Source of the DNA: Patescibacteria group bacterium
GTDB taxonomy: Bacteria > Patescibacteriota > Patescibacteriia > 2-12-FULL-60-25
Reading direction: 5' to 3'
DNA length: 64,000 bases
Assembly (NCBI GenBank): GCA_023229665.1
Contig: JALNYW010000001.1
Coordinates: forward strand, 434,001 to 498,000
Shown here one piece after another: positions 33,645-42,098 of the stretch; position 1 is the first letter of the stretch, and each line of letters begins with the position of its first letter. Position numbers and translations under genes: made by a program. Under the pieces are notes generated by a model. It was not told where the DNA came from, searched no databases, and saw only the letters and a list, made by a program, of their open reading frames with translations.

Positions 33645-34247
33645 TCAAGTGATGCTCAAAAAATTCTTGAGCACGCGCAAACCGGAAGCCTGGCTTTTTT
33701 CCGGATGGAATTGTACGCCCATGATTTTTCCACGACGCACCGCAGCAGCAAAAGGCATACCGTAGTCGCAAGTCGCGATGATATCGCCCGTATCATCCGC
33801 CATCAAAGCAAAGCTGTGCACGAAATAGAAAACATTCGGTTCGGTTCCGAGAAACAGCGCCTCCCCGGTTTTCGGCGTAACGTCATTCCAACCGACATGC
33901 GGGATGCGCACCTCTCCGGCTGACAAACGCTTCACGGTTCCCGGAATAAAACCCAAACCGTCATGCAAGCCGCCTTCTTCTCCCTTGGTGGCGAGGAGCT
34001 GCATCCCCAAACAAATTCCCAATAAGGGTTTCCCTTTAGCGATCTCATCGGCCATCACGCGATCCAAGCCGCGTTCATGAATGGCCTTCATCCCATCGCC
34101 GAACGCGCCCACGCCCGGAAGGATCAAATGAGTCGCAGCCGCGATCACGGCTGGATCCTGAGTCACGACGGATTCATGGCCAAGAAAAGCCAGCGCATTC
34201 TGTACGGATGCGCGGTTTCCCATGCCATAATCCAAAATCGCGATCAT
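33645..34247 (-). CDS. HisH-like glutamine amidotransferase for sugar amidination
   Basis: A 200-residue class I glutaminase with ILDYGMGNRASVQNAL, oxyanion LPGVGAFGDGM, nucleophile C79 in GICLGMQLL and the His/Glu pair in VQFHPEKS. It releases ammonia from glutamine for the HisF-like/WbpG-like pair. It is separated from the HisF-like gene by one base. Confidence 0.88.
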   Translation of the reverse strand: MIAILDYGMGNRASVQNALAFLGHESVVTQDPAVIAAATHLILPGVGAFGDGMKAIHERGLDRVMADEIAKGKPLLGICLGMQLLATKGEEGGLHDGLGFIPGTVKRLSAGEVRIPHVGWNDVTPKTGEALFLGTEPNVFYFVHSFALMADDTGDIIATCDYGMPFAAAVRRGKIMGVQFHPEKSQASGLRVLKNFLSIT

Positions 34248-34253
34248 ACGGAC

Positions 34254-35018
34254 CTACGCCTTGCGTGCGACGCGCTGCTTCCAAACCTCTTCGCAATGCG
34301 CATTCAACTGGGCGATATCCGGGTGCTGGTCTAAAAACGCGAAGGCCGCGCGGGTATCGACATACGCGCCCTCAGGCGACAACGCATCGTAAATCTTCGT
34401 CATGACTTCAAAGTCTTCCGGATAATCCACGGTGAGACGGAACGGGCGCGTAAATTCCGCCGGCGCCTGCACGATCGGCGCAATCCTGAATTCGCCCTTC
34501 TTGTTTTCCCAGATATACGGAGCCACATGTTCTTTTTCGTATGTTTCCGTGGCATTTTGGAACGCCTTATCCAGGGCTGCGAAAGAAAACACCTCGACGT
34601 CAAGCCCCCTTGGATACGTACGATCACCGGGCAAAGCATTGCTCAGATAATCAAACGCCCCGCCCGAAAATGCTTCCACGCAGGCATCCAGCGTTTCCGG
34701 GTCGATGAGCGGACAATCCCCGGTCACGCGGATCACCGTCGTTGCGCCATGCTCTTTTGCGGCGCCGTGGTAGCGGGCAAGCACGTTATCCTCCGATCCG
34801 CGAAAACAGGCGAACCCTTCTTGGGCGCAAAACGCCGCGACGGCGTCGTCAGCTTGAGCGGTGGTCGTCGCCACCACGACCTCGTCAATCTTTTTGGCGC
34901 GGCGGCAACGGTCTACCACATGCCAAAGCAAGGGCTTGCCGCCCAGCAGCATTAACGTTTTTCCCGGCAAACGGGTCGAACCCATGCGGGCCTGGATCAC
35001 GCAGACGACTTTGTTCAT
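34254..35018 (-). CDS. SpsF-like cytidylyltransferase (candidate CMP-nonulosonate synthetase)
   Basis: A 254-residue nucleotidyltransferase of the SpsF/acylneuraminate cytidylyltransferase family: CVIQARMGSTRLPGKTL (nucleotide loop), VVATTTAQADDAV, CFRGSEDNVLARY and RVTGDCPLIDPE. It would activate the nonulosonate with CTP, the PseF role, as no NeuA/PseF-type protein is present. A second member lies at 42067. Confidence 0.8.
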   Translation of the reverse strand: MNKVVCVIQARMGSTRLPGKTLMLLGGKPLLWHVVDRCRRAKKIDEVVVATTTAQADDAVAAFCAQEGFACFRGSEDNVLARYHGAAKEHGATTVIRVTGDCPLIDPETLDACVEAFSGGAFDYLSNALPGDRTYPRGLDVEVFSFAALDKAFQNATETYEKEHVAPYIWENKKGEFRIAPIVQAPAEFTRPFRLTVDYPEDFEVMTKIYDALSPEGAYVDTRAAFAFLDQHPDIAQLNAHCEEVWKQRVARKA

Positions 35019-35023
35019 ACGGT

Positions 35024-36148
35024 TTAGGAAAAGAGTTTGGTGAATTCATTGATCACTTTATCCTGATCCGCGTCGGACAGCGACGGGAACAAAGGCAGGG
35101 AAATTTCACTGGCAAAAAACGCTTCGGCCTTTGGGCATTCGCCCTTCATATAACCCAGCTTCTGGTAATACGGATGATGGTGTACCGGAATATAGTGGAC
35201 CTGCACTCCGATCCCCGCTTCGCGCAATTTCGTAAAAAGCTCGTCGCGTTTGCTCGCCCATTCACCCGTCAAACGGACTGCGAACAAATGCAAACCGTGG
35301 CGGACGCCGGGACGCGTTACCGGCAAATGCACTGGCAAACCGGCCAAAGCTCCATGATAACGCATCGCAAGGCGTTCACGCGCTTCCAAAAAACGATCGA
35401 GCTTGCCGAGCTGGGACAAACCCAGGGCACTTTGGATATCGGTAAGCTTCGCATTCAAACCCAACTCCTGCATTTCATAATACCAAGCACCCGGTGACGG
35501 ATTCACAAAATCTTCTTTCACGATCCCGTGCAAACGGAAAGCGCGTAGTCGTCGGGCATACTCGTCATTATCCGTGGTCACCGCTCCGCCTTCGCCCGCG
35601 CAAATCGGTTTCACCGGATGAAAACTGAAGGTAGTCATGTCCGCCAAGGAACCGACCGGCTTGCCGTCCAAGGTCGCGCCGAGCGCATGCATCGCATCGT
35701 CAATCAAAACGAGATTATGTTTTTTCGCAATTTCACGTAGACGAGTCAAGTCAGCCGGATGTCCGCCGTAATCTACCGCCACGATCGCCTTTGTTTTGGA
35801 CGTGATCGCCGCTTCGACGGCGGAAGGATCGATCGTGCCCGTATCTTCTTCAATATCAACAAAAACGGGCTTGGCACCGAACCACAAACCGGCATTCGAC
35901 GTGGCACAGAACGTAAGCGGCGTCGTGATGAATTCATCCCCGGGCTTGATACCCATCGCGAAAAACGAACCCATGAGCGCAGCCGTGCCATGGGAAAACG
36001 CGACGGCATGTTTGGTACCCGCGCGCTTTGCCAAGGCCCGTTCAAACTCTTCGACCTTCGGTCCCTGGGTAACCAAATCCGAACGCAGTACATTCACTAC
36101 GGCTTGGATATCGTCTTCCTCAAGCGTCTGACGTGCGTAAGGGATCAT
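35024..36148 (-). CDS. pseC: UDP-4-amino-4,6-dideoxy-N-acetyl-altrosamine transaminase
   Basis: A 374-residue PLP-dependent DegT/DnrJ aminotransferase. The start MIPYARQTLEEDDIQAVVNV at 36148 is the typical PseC N-terminus. PLP-binding landmarks are FSHGTAALMGSFFAMG, DDAMHALGATLDGKPVG and the Schiff-base lysine in FSFHPVKPICAGEGGA. It uses glutamate to aminate the 4-keto sugar from PseB. It follows the methyltransferase gene after one base. Confidence 0.87.
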   Translation of the reverse strand: MIPYARQTLEEDDIQAVVNVLRSDLVTQGPKVEEFERALAKRAGTKHAVAFSHGTAALMGSFFAMGIKPGDEFITTPLTFCATSNAGLWFGAKPVFVDIEEDTGTIDPSAVEAAITSKTKAIVAVDYGGHPADLTRLREIAKKHNLVLIDDAMHALGATLDGKPVGSLADMTTFSFHPVKPICAGEGGAVTTDNDEYARRLRAFRLHGIVKEDFVNPSPGAWYYEMQELGLNAKLTDIQSALGLSQLGKLDRFLEARERLAMRYHGALAGLPVHLPVTRPGVRHGLHLFAVRLTGEWASKRDELFTKLREAGIGVQVHYIPVHHHPYYQKLGYMKGECPKAEAFFASEISLPLFPSLSDADQDKVINEFTKLFS

Positions 36149-36149
36149 A

Positions 36150-37334
36150 TTATTTGCTGCCCACGTCGTAATGAACGCCGCCATTCGCTTCAAACAACTC
36201 TTTCAGCGAAACCATGCGCGTCCCTTTAGGCAATCCCATCGTTTCGAGCGCCGCGCGGATTTCACGGTCGTAATCAATGGGGCAAATCAATAACACGTCC
36301 ACCGGGTTCGTCAGCAACGCTTGTGGAGATTCAATCGGGCTCCCCATGCCGGCCATACGCTTCCCATGTTTTCCGATATCAGAATCAAACAAACGCGGCT
36401 CATTCGCAAAACGCAGGACGCCTTTCAGTACGATACTGGCTCCGTATAATCCAATGCGTTGGCCCTGGGCTTCCGCTTCATCGATGATGGCCTGCATAGC
36501 CGCCAGGTTTTTCTCATAGGCATCGGAAAATGCCTGCAAGAGCGGAGCATCCGAAACGGGCGTCCCCGATACGGACCGTTCATCCGCGCGCAGGACTCCC
36601 CAGGCGTACAAAATCGAGCGCAACGGAGAAGAACGGACCACGACATCGCGCAGACCGGCAGCCTCCAATACGCCGCCGAGCGTCTGGCCCGTAAAATAGT
36701 TCACGTGTTGGTGCGAGAGGATGGACACGTCCCCGACGCGCAACTTCTTTTCACATTCAGGCACGGCTAAAAATACGACACCGCCGGGATTGAGACGCTT
36801 CGCCATGGCGCTGATGATCACTGACGGGTTCTCGATATGCTCCATGACCGCATGGCTAAAGATGACATCAAACGTCCCGGTCAACTTGTCCGTCGGAAAA
36901 AAATCCTGGACCAAGGGAATCCCGTATTTCTTACTCCCGACATTCCCCTCATCTCCCGGTTCCACGCCAATGACGGACTTCGCACCAAGGCCTTTCAGCA
37001 AATGCAGCAGGAAACCGTAGGAAGATCCGATCTCCAAAAAATCCGAATCTTCGATCCGCTTCCCAACGGCACGCAAGCATCCGGCAAGCTCATCCACGAT
37101 CTCCTGACCCTGACGCGTGGCGAATTCACTTTCACCCAGCGGCGTCGAACCATAGCCCCCGACTTCGTAATAATGCTTGAGCGCGGCCTGGATTTCCGGG
37201 TTCATCTTTTCCACGATCACTCCGGAGACGGGATCGATTTCCAACGTAAAATCCAAACGCTCGGGCAAAGCGGGATCAGGCGCTTGGGCAAAGCCAGCTT
37301 CAAATGGGAATTGTTTCAAGGTCAACTGGTCCAT
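36150..37334 (-). CDS. SAM-dependent methyltransferase with C-methyltransferase C-terminal domain
   Basis: A 394-residue protein from the ATG at 37334. The SAM fold shows FLEIGSSYGFLLHLLKGLGA, GVEPGDEGN and FDVIFSHAVMEHI; the C-terminal domain (QRIGLYGASIVLKGVLRF onward) is that of NovU/TylC3-type sugar C-methyltransferases. The N-terminal zinc-binding domain of that family is missing. It sits between pseB and pseC. It may methylate a sugar intermediate. Confidence 0.75.
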   Translation of the reverse strand: MDQLTLKQFPFEAGFAQAPDPALPERLDFTLEIDPVSGVIVEKMNPEIQAALKHYYEVGGYGSTPLGESEFATRQGQEIVDELAGCLRAVGKRIEDSDFLEIGSSYGFLLHLLKGLGAKSVIGVEPGDEGNVGSKKYGIPLVQDFFPTDKLTGTFDVIFSHAVMEHIENPSVIISAMAKRLNPGGVVFLAVPECEKKLRVGDVSILSHQHVNYFTGQTLGGVLEAAGLRDVVVRSSPLRSILYAWGVLRADERSVSGTPVSDAPLLQAFSDAYEKNLAAMQAIIDEAEAQGQRIGLYGASIVLKGVLRFANEPRLFDSDIGKHGKRMAGMGSPIESPQALLTNPVDVLLICPIDYDREIRAALETMGLPKGTRMVSLKELFEANGGVHYDVGSK

Positions 37335-37346
37335 ACGCAAGCCCTT

Positions 37347-37374
37347 ATAATACCTTAGAGGCGAGCTTGGGCAA
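37347..37374 (-). promoter_or_regulatory. Possible internal promoter before the methyltransferase/pseC genes
   Basis: On the minus strand TTGCCC (37369-37374) and TATTAT (37347-37352) are 16 bases apart, inside the end of pseB. The predicted start is about 5 bases before the ATG at 37334. Confidence 0.4.
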
Positions 37375-38344
37375 GCAATTCGCGTAAACTGTTTTCATCA
37401 AGCCAAGACGAATTGCGGTCGCTCGAATACACAAAATTCGGATCCACGGCGCGCGCGCCCATCTGGATCCACGGATCCGGCTTGGCGGTCTGCGGATGCA
37501 CGACGTACACGTCGTCGAATTCGACGGTGTGGCGCATCTCTTCAACCGTCACCAGAGTCTCATGCAGCTTCTCCCCCGGACGGATGCCGATAATTTTCAT
37601 TTCGCATTCCGGCGCGACCAACTTTATTAAATCCGCCACGCGCATGCTCGGAATTTTCGGGATGAAGATTTCCCCGCCCTGCATTTCGCGCAATCCGTTC
37701 AAAACGAGCGAAACGCCCTGGTCAAGCGTGATCCAAAAACGCGTCATCTCTTCATGCGTCAAATTCACTACGCCGTTTTTGCGCTGCGCTTCAATGATAT
37801 GAAGGATGGAACCACGGCTCCCAAGGACATTCCCATAACGCACGCAGGCGATTTTTGTTTTGCCGGCGCTATAGGAATTCGCGTTGATACAAATCTTTTC
37901 AGCGCACAGCTTGGTCGCACCGTATAAGTTCGCCGGGCTAGCGGCTTTGTCGGTGGACAAAAACATCACCTTTTCCACTCCGTTGTCGATGGCGGCATTG
38001 ATCACGTTTTGGGTACCGATGATATTCGTTTGCACGGCTTCAAACGGCGAGTATTCAAGCAATGGCACGTGCTTAAGCGCGGCGGCATGAATCACGACAT
38101 CAACGCCCTCGAATGCGCGGTCGAGACGCGCCGCATCACGCACGTCGCCCAAAAAGAACGCCAGACGGTTATCGTAGCCTGTAAACGATGCCATCATCTG
38201 GGACTGCTTGAGCTCGTCACGGCTAAAGACGATCACGCGGGCGGCTTGGGAGAAATCCAAAAGCGTGCGGACGCAATTTTGCCCAAAAGACCCGGTTCCG
38301 CCGGTCACTAATATCCGCTTTCCAGCGAGAAAATCCAAATTCAT
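37355..38344 (-). CDS. pseB: UDP-GlcNAc 4,6-dehydratase (inverting)
   Basis: A 329-residue extended SDR of the PseB group: ILVTGGTGSFGQNCVRTLL, AAALKHVPLLEYSPFEA, LSTDKAASPANLYGATK with catalytic Asp-Lys and Tyr-x3-Lys, and RYGNVLGSRGSI. The TDKA and NLYG motifs separate it from the retaining membrane dehydratases. It makes UDP-2-acetamido-2,6-dideoxy-arabino-hexos-4-ulose, the first step to pseudaminic acid. A strong near-leaderless promoter precedes it. Confidence 0.92.
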   Translation of the reverse strand: MNLDFLAGKRILVTGGTGSFGQNCVRTLLDFSQAARVIVFSRDELKQSQMMASFTGYDNRLAFFLGDVRDAARLDRAFEGVDVVIHAAALKHVPLLEYSPFEAVQTNIIGTQNVINAAIDNGVEKVMFLSTDKAASPANLYGATKLCAEKICINANSYSAGKTKIACVRYGNVLGSRGSILHIIEAQRKNGVVNLTHEEMTRFWITLDQGVSLVLNGLREMQGGEIFIPKIPSMRVADLIKLVAPECEMKIIGIRPGEKLHETLVTVEEMRHTVEFDDVYVVHPQTAKPDPWIQMGARAVDPNFVYSSDRNSSWLDENSLRELLAQARL

Positions 38345-38355
38345 AGACGGCTGAG

Positions 38356-38384
38356 ACCTTACACGCCTCCGTTGGCTAAGGCAA
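38356..38384 (-). promoter_or_regulatory. Promoter of the pseB-to-GNAT operon
   Basis: On the minus strand TTGCCT (38379-38384) and TAAGGT (38356-38361) are 17 bases apart. Eleven bases lie between the -10 box and the ATG at 38344, a leader of about 4 bases. The -35 box overlaps the end of the upstream gene. From here to 23517 gaps between genes are 31 bases or less. Confidence 0.55.
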
Positions 38385-39266
38385 GGCTATTTCCACCGCC
38401 CGGCTGACGGTCCGTATCCCAGGTACGGGAAGCGGCGGATTCGTCTTTCCGAGGTCCGGCCAAATGCTCCAAACGGCCTTTCCGCAGGCGGCGGCATGCG
38501 CCAGCGCCATGGTGGACATGCCGACAATCACCCGGGCCCGGGCCAAGTCCACTAAAAGCTCGGGCTCATCGGAAATTTCCACTCCAAATGATTGATACTT
38601 CTCCTTCGATTCCGAAGGATGCATGCGCACGACCAACCGATACGTTGAGCCTTTTACACGCGAAATCAAATCCTGCAAAACACTGAACTCATCAAAAGAG
38701 ACTTCTTGATGGTCTCCAAAGATCGTCGTCGGCTCACTCATCGGCTCACTCAAGAACAAAATAAGATCCGACTCTTCTTTTGTCTTCGATTGGATGGCGG
38801 AAAACGACTCGCGGATTTCATGCATATGCTCGTTCGGGACGAGCGAGATAGACATTCCCGGGAACTCCTCCTGTGCGATGCGGATTGCCGCCTCATCGCC
38901 GACCCAAATTTCGTCCGGCAGGTTTTCTTTCCACCCTTCGCGTGGATAGCCGAAGCGCAAACGATAATTCATCCAATGGTCGAGATATACCACGGTCGGA
39001 ATATTCATCCGTTTCGCCGTCTTGATGCATTCAAATTCCAACGGCGAATTCCATCCGGGGCCCGCGATCACGCGCGCGACATCCTGCAACCAGCTTTCCA
39101 TGTCCGGGCTCGGCGCCTGGACGTCCAAGCCGCGCTTTTCAAACGCACGCACTGCCGGACCGGATGCGATATGGAAAAACGGCCCTTCTTCGGGATGCGC
39201 TTTGCACCAGGCAGCAATCATTTCCGCGCCGCCGGCGTCGTGGGCAATGGTGAGGGTCTTAGCCAT
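38376..39266 (-). CDS. GT-B-like protein at the PseG position, function uncertain
   Basis: A 296-residue soluble protein from the ATG at 39266 (MAKTLTIAHDAGGAEMIAAW). The two halves look like Rossmann folds, with ARVIAGPGWNSPLEFECIK in the first and RARVIVGMSTMALAHAAACG in the second, as in GT-B transferases or UDP-sugar hydrolases. It lies between pseB and a PseH-like gene where PseG (the UDP-sugar hydrolase) would be expected, but the canonical PseG N-terminal GxGHxxR motif is missing. It may be a divergent replacement for PseG or a glycosyltransferase. Confidence 0.5.
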   Translation of the reverse strand: MAKTLTIAHDAGGAEMIAAWCKAHPEEGPFFHIASGPAVRAFEKRGLDVQAPSPDMESWLQDVARVIAGPGWNSPLEFECIKTAKRMNIPTVVYLDHWMNYRLRFGYPREGWKENLPDEIWVGDEAAIRIAQEEFPGMSISLVPNEHMHEIRESFSAIQSKTKEESDLILFLSEPMSEPTTIFGDHQEVSFDEFSVLQDLISRVKGSTYRLVVRMHPSESKEKYQSFGVEISDEPELLVDLARARVIVGMSTMALAHAAACGKAVWSIWPDLGKTNPPLPVPGIRTVSRAVEIALP

Positions 39267-39801
39267 TGAATTCATGCGCGAGCAATCCGTACTGGATGGC
39301 ATCATTATATTTCCCCTCCTTCCACAACACTTCGCGCGAAACACCTTCTTTCACGAAACCGAGCGACTCCGCGACTTTTTGCATCCCGATATTCGCCGAG
39401 GAGGTTCCGCAATAGATGCGGTGCAGGTTCAATTCGCCGAAGCCGTGCTTGATAATCAGCTTCGAGGCTTCTTTCGCAATCCCTTTTCCCCAGAAATCCT
39501 TATTGCCGATGATAATCGCGTATTCGGCATGTCGGCTCGTCTTATCAATGGACTGCAAGGCCACATTCCCGATATGCGCATCGGTAACCTTGTCGCAGAT
39601 GGCGAGCACCAAATCATGGCGTGGCTTGATCACGTTCTCAAAATATTCGCGCATGCGCTCGCGATCCATGGGAAAGCGGTGGTGCTCGTTGAATTGGCAG
39701 ACTTCCGGATCGTTAAACCAAGAACGATATTCGTCCGTTACGTCTTCCTCTTGGATAAGGCGAAGGTAGATATTCTCCCCGACCAAAAATGCGTCCTTCA
39801 T
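39259..39801 (-). CDS. pseH: PseH-like UDP-amino-sugar N-acetyltransferase
   Basis: A 180-residue GNAT of the RimJ/RimL-like subgroup: EYRSWFNDPEVCQFNEHHRF, HIGNVALQSIDKTSRHAEYA, donor loop FWGKGIAKEASKLII and GMQKVAESLGFVKEG. Position beside pseB and the PseG-like gene and the RSWFNDPEV motif fit the enzyme that acetylates the 4-amino sugar from PseC. It overlaps the next gene by 8 bases. Confidence 0.75.
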   Translation of the reverse strand: MKDAFLVGENIYLRLIQEEDVTDEYRSWFNDPEVCQFNEHHRFPMDRERMREYFENVIKPRHDLVLAICDKVTDAHIGNVALQSIDKTSRHAEYAIIIGNKDFWGKGIAKEASKLIIKHGFGELNLHRIYCGTSSANIGMQKVAESLGFVKEGVSREVLWKEGKYNDAIQYGLLAHEFNG

Positions 39802-39802
39802 A

Positions 39803-41113
39803 TTATTTCTTCAGCTCATCCTTATGTTCATAAACTTTCTTGAAGGCATTCACCACGTCCTGCAAATCCTCCCTCGTGGCCGGCGGGCGCATGAACTCAT
39901 GTAGGAATAATTCTTTTTCGAACATGCGTTCGGTAACGGGGCAAATTCCCTTTTCGTAGCTCACTTCGCCGGTCCAGAGCGGGTTATTCTTCCATGGCCA
40001 ACCATCTTTGCCGATGGCGATGCGCTTCTGGAAAATCGGCTGAAGATAGATCGGCTTCGCGAAACCATAACTTAACTGCTGGCCTTCGAGCTCGCGCAAT
40101 TCCGTCGCTGGCAATTCGGCGCGTACCGCGTCGATGAAGGTATTACGATCAATCCCCGCTTCGGCCTCGATAAAGGTAAATGGCTGCACGTAATACACGT
40201 GAGTTCCGTCCTCACGAACTTTCGGCGCATGGATGCCCGGGATTTTGGAAAGCTCTTCGGCCAGGAATTCACAATTCGCGACGCGCTGGGCATTCAACTT
40301 TTCAAGCTTCTTCAATTGTTCGCGTCCGATGGCGGCCTGCAATTCCGTCAGGCGGAAATTGTGTCCGAGCATGTTCACCAAATTCGTCTCGCCCTTATCA
40401 CCCACCACGGCTTCAGCATGGTTACGGATGAGCTGGAGCTTATTCGCGAGCTCGTCATCATCCGTGACGATCACGCCGCCTTCGCCGGTGTGGATATGCT
40501 TGTGATAATTCAGCGAATAGACGCCCATGTGGCCGAGCGTTCCAACGTGCTTACCTTTATACGTCGCGCCCGGAGCCTGGGCCGCGTCTTCAATTACGAT
40601 CAGGTTATGTTCTTTCGCAATGGCATTGATTGCCTCGGCATTGTAAGCCTGTCCGAAAATATCCACGACGATAATCGCCTTGGTGCGCGGCGTGATTTTG
40701 GAACGGACTGATTCCGGATCAAGACAGAAATAGTCCGGCTCGATATCTGCGAATACCGGAATAGCTCCGTACCATAACGGCATGGTCGCGGAGATAATCA
40801 TCGAATACGGCGACACAATCACCTCATCCCCCGGACCAATTCCGGCCGCGCCGAGCGCACAAATCACGCCCGACGTGTTCGAATTCACCGCAATCGCGTG
40901 TTTGGCTCCGCACCATTCGGCCCATTCCTTCTCAAATGCCTTCACTTCCGGGCCGCCGTAAAAATCTTCATGCCAACAACCCAGATAACGCGAAATCACA
41001 CCCGAATCGATGACGCGGGCGGTGGCTGCTTTTTCTTCTTCCCCCATGGTCCGATAGGCGGGAAAGTTTTTTGTACGGACGGGCGTGCCGCCGTTGATGG
41101 CGAGGATAGGCAT
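39803..41113 (-). CDS. DegT/DnrJ/StrS aminotransferase (aminocyclitol or 3-amino-sugar type)
   Basis: A 436-residue PLP enzyme from the ATG at 41113. The start MPILAINGGTPVRTKNFPAY and the long C-terminus resemble the scyllo-inosose/AHBA/NtdA-like group more than PseC. PLP motifs: VNSNTSGVICALGAAG, EDAAQAPGATYKGKHVG and Schiff-base lysine in YSLNYHKHIHTGEGG. The neighbouring Gfo/Idh dehydrogenase, one base upstream, would provide the keto substrate as in WbpB-WbpE or NtdC-NtdA pairs. Confidence 0.82.
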   Translation of the reverse strand: MPILAINGGTPVRTKNFPAYRTMGEEEKAATARVIDSGVISRYLGCWHEDFYGGPEVKAFEKEWAEWCGAKHAIAVNSNTSGVICALGAAGIGPGDEVIVSPYSMIISATMPLWYGAIPVFADIEPDYFCLDPESVRSKITPRTKAIIVVDIFGQAYNAEAINAIAKEHNLIVIEDAAQAPGATYKGKHVGTLGHMGVYSLNYHKHIHTGEGGVIVTDDDELANKLQLIRNHAEAVVGDKGETNLVNMLGHNFRLTELQAAIGREQLKKLEKLNAQRVANCEFLAEELSKIPGIHAPKVREDGTHVYYVQPFTFIEAEAGIDRNTFIDAVRAELPATELRELEGQQLSYGFAKPIYLQPIFQKRIAIGKDGWPWKNNPLWTGEVSYEKGICPVTERMFEKELFLHEFMRPPATREDLQDVVNAFKKVYEHKDELKK

Positions 41114-41114
41114 A

Positions 41115-42098
41115 TTATTTTCCGCGTAAAGCGGTGCAAGACTCTTGCGTTTGTATAGCATCCTCCCCGGTGCAGATCAACGGAGTCCCCCGGCGTAAAT
41201 GCGCGACGCAATTATCCACCAGGTGGTATGCGGCCATCGCCCAGCCGCCGCTCTTGAGACGCGGCTCGCCCAAGGTACGGTAACCGGGAAACTGCTTACT
41301 CTCTTCCGCTGACTGCTCCATCATCGGAAATCCAAAATCACAAAAACGTACCCGGTGTTTTTCAAAATATAAGTCCAGCTCAACAATGCTGTATTTTTTC
41401 GCATCACCCGCGATCAGATACGCCTGCTTACATTTTTCAAAAGCCAAGAACGCACCGACTCCCGGATCCTGGGAGCTCAATCCCGGCATGCGCACCAAAG
41501 CCGCCTGGCGAACTCGCTTTCCAAAAAAGAAATGCAGAAGGTCCACCATATGCGTTCCATTATGGATGATGCCATTCGCATAGGTCGCCGTAGCCGCCAG
41601 CGCCTTTCCATATTTCCCCTTGAGAAAAGCCGTGCGCGTTTCTTGGATACGCGGGTCAAAGCGGCGGCTCAGGTTCACCACCAACGGGATTTTGAGTTTT
41701 TTATATAAACGAACGATCGCGCGCGCATCGGATACGTTCGTCGAAAGCGGCTTCTCGCAAATCACCAGCTTCGGTTTATATGCAGCTACTTCGCGCAAGA
41801 CCGAAATGTGCTGCGCATCAGGCACGCAAATACTAACTAGATCCGGCTTCACTTCTTCCATGAGCGTTTGCACGGAATCAAAAGCCTGCGTATGCCATTT
41901 CTTGGCAGCCTTGGAAGCTCTGGCTGGATTCCGATCGCAAATTCCCGCCAGCTCAACCTCGGGATGACGCGTATACGCATGCGCATGGGTCAGCACCTCT
42001 TTCGACTTGGGCGTATCAAACCCCACGCCGATGCGTCCGGCGCCAATGACCACGGCGGTATAGCGTTTAACCTTCTTGGGCATTTTTTTGGCGGACAT
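41115..42098 (-). CDS. Gfo/Idh/MocA-family dehydrogenase
   Basis: A 327-residue NAD(P)-dependent sugar dehydrogenase with VVIGAGRIGVGFDTPKSKE at the nucleotide fold, CDRNPARA, SICVPDAQH and the catalytic Lys in VICEKPLSTN; THMVDLLHFFFG supplies a later active-site His. The start is uncertain between 42104, 42098 and 42083, all within the end of the upstream gene, implying translational coupling. It probably oxidises a sugar hydroxyl for the adjacent aminotransferase. Confidence 0.8.
   Translation of the reverse strand: MSAKKMPKKVKRYTAVVIGAGRIGVGFDTPKSKEVLTHAHAYTRHPEVELAGICDRNPARASKAAKKWHTQAFDSVQTLMEEVKPDLVSICVPDAQHISVLREVAAYKPKLVICEKPLSTNVSDARAIVRLYKKLKIPLVVNLSRRFDPRIQETRTAFLKGKYGKALAATATYANGIIHNGTHMVDLLHFFFGKRVRQAALVRMPGLSSQDPGVGAFLAFEKCKQAYLIAGDAKKYSIVELDLYFEKHRVRFCDFGFPMMEQSAEESKQFPGYRTLGEPRLKSGGWAMAAYHLVDNCVAHLRRGTPLICTGEDAIQTQESCTALRGK

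Noticed and set aside
32891..34247. HisF and HisH as histidine biosynthesis genes
   Set aside because: No other his genes are near, the HisF catalytic Asp is replaced by Thr, and the direct neighbours are an amidino-sugar amidotransferase and pse genes.
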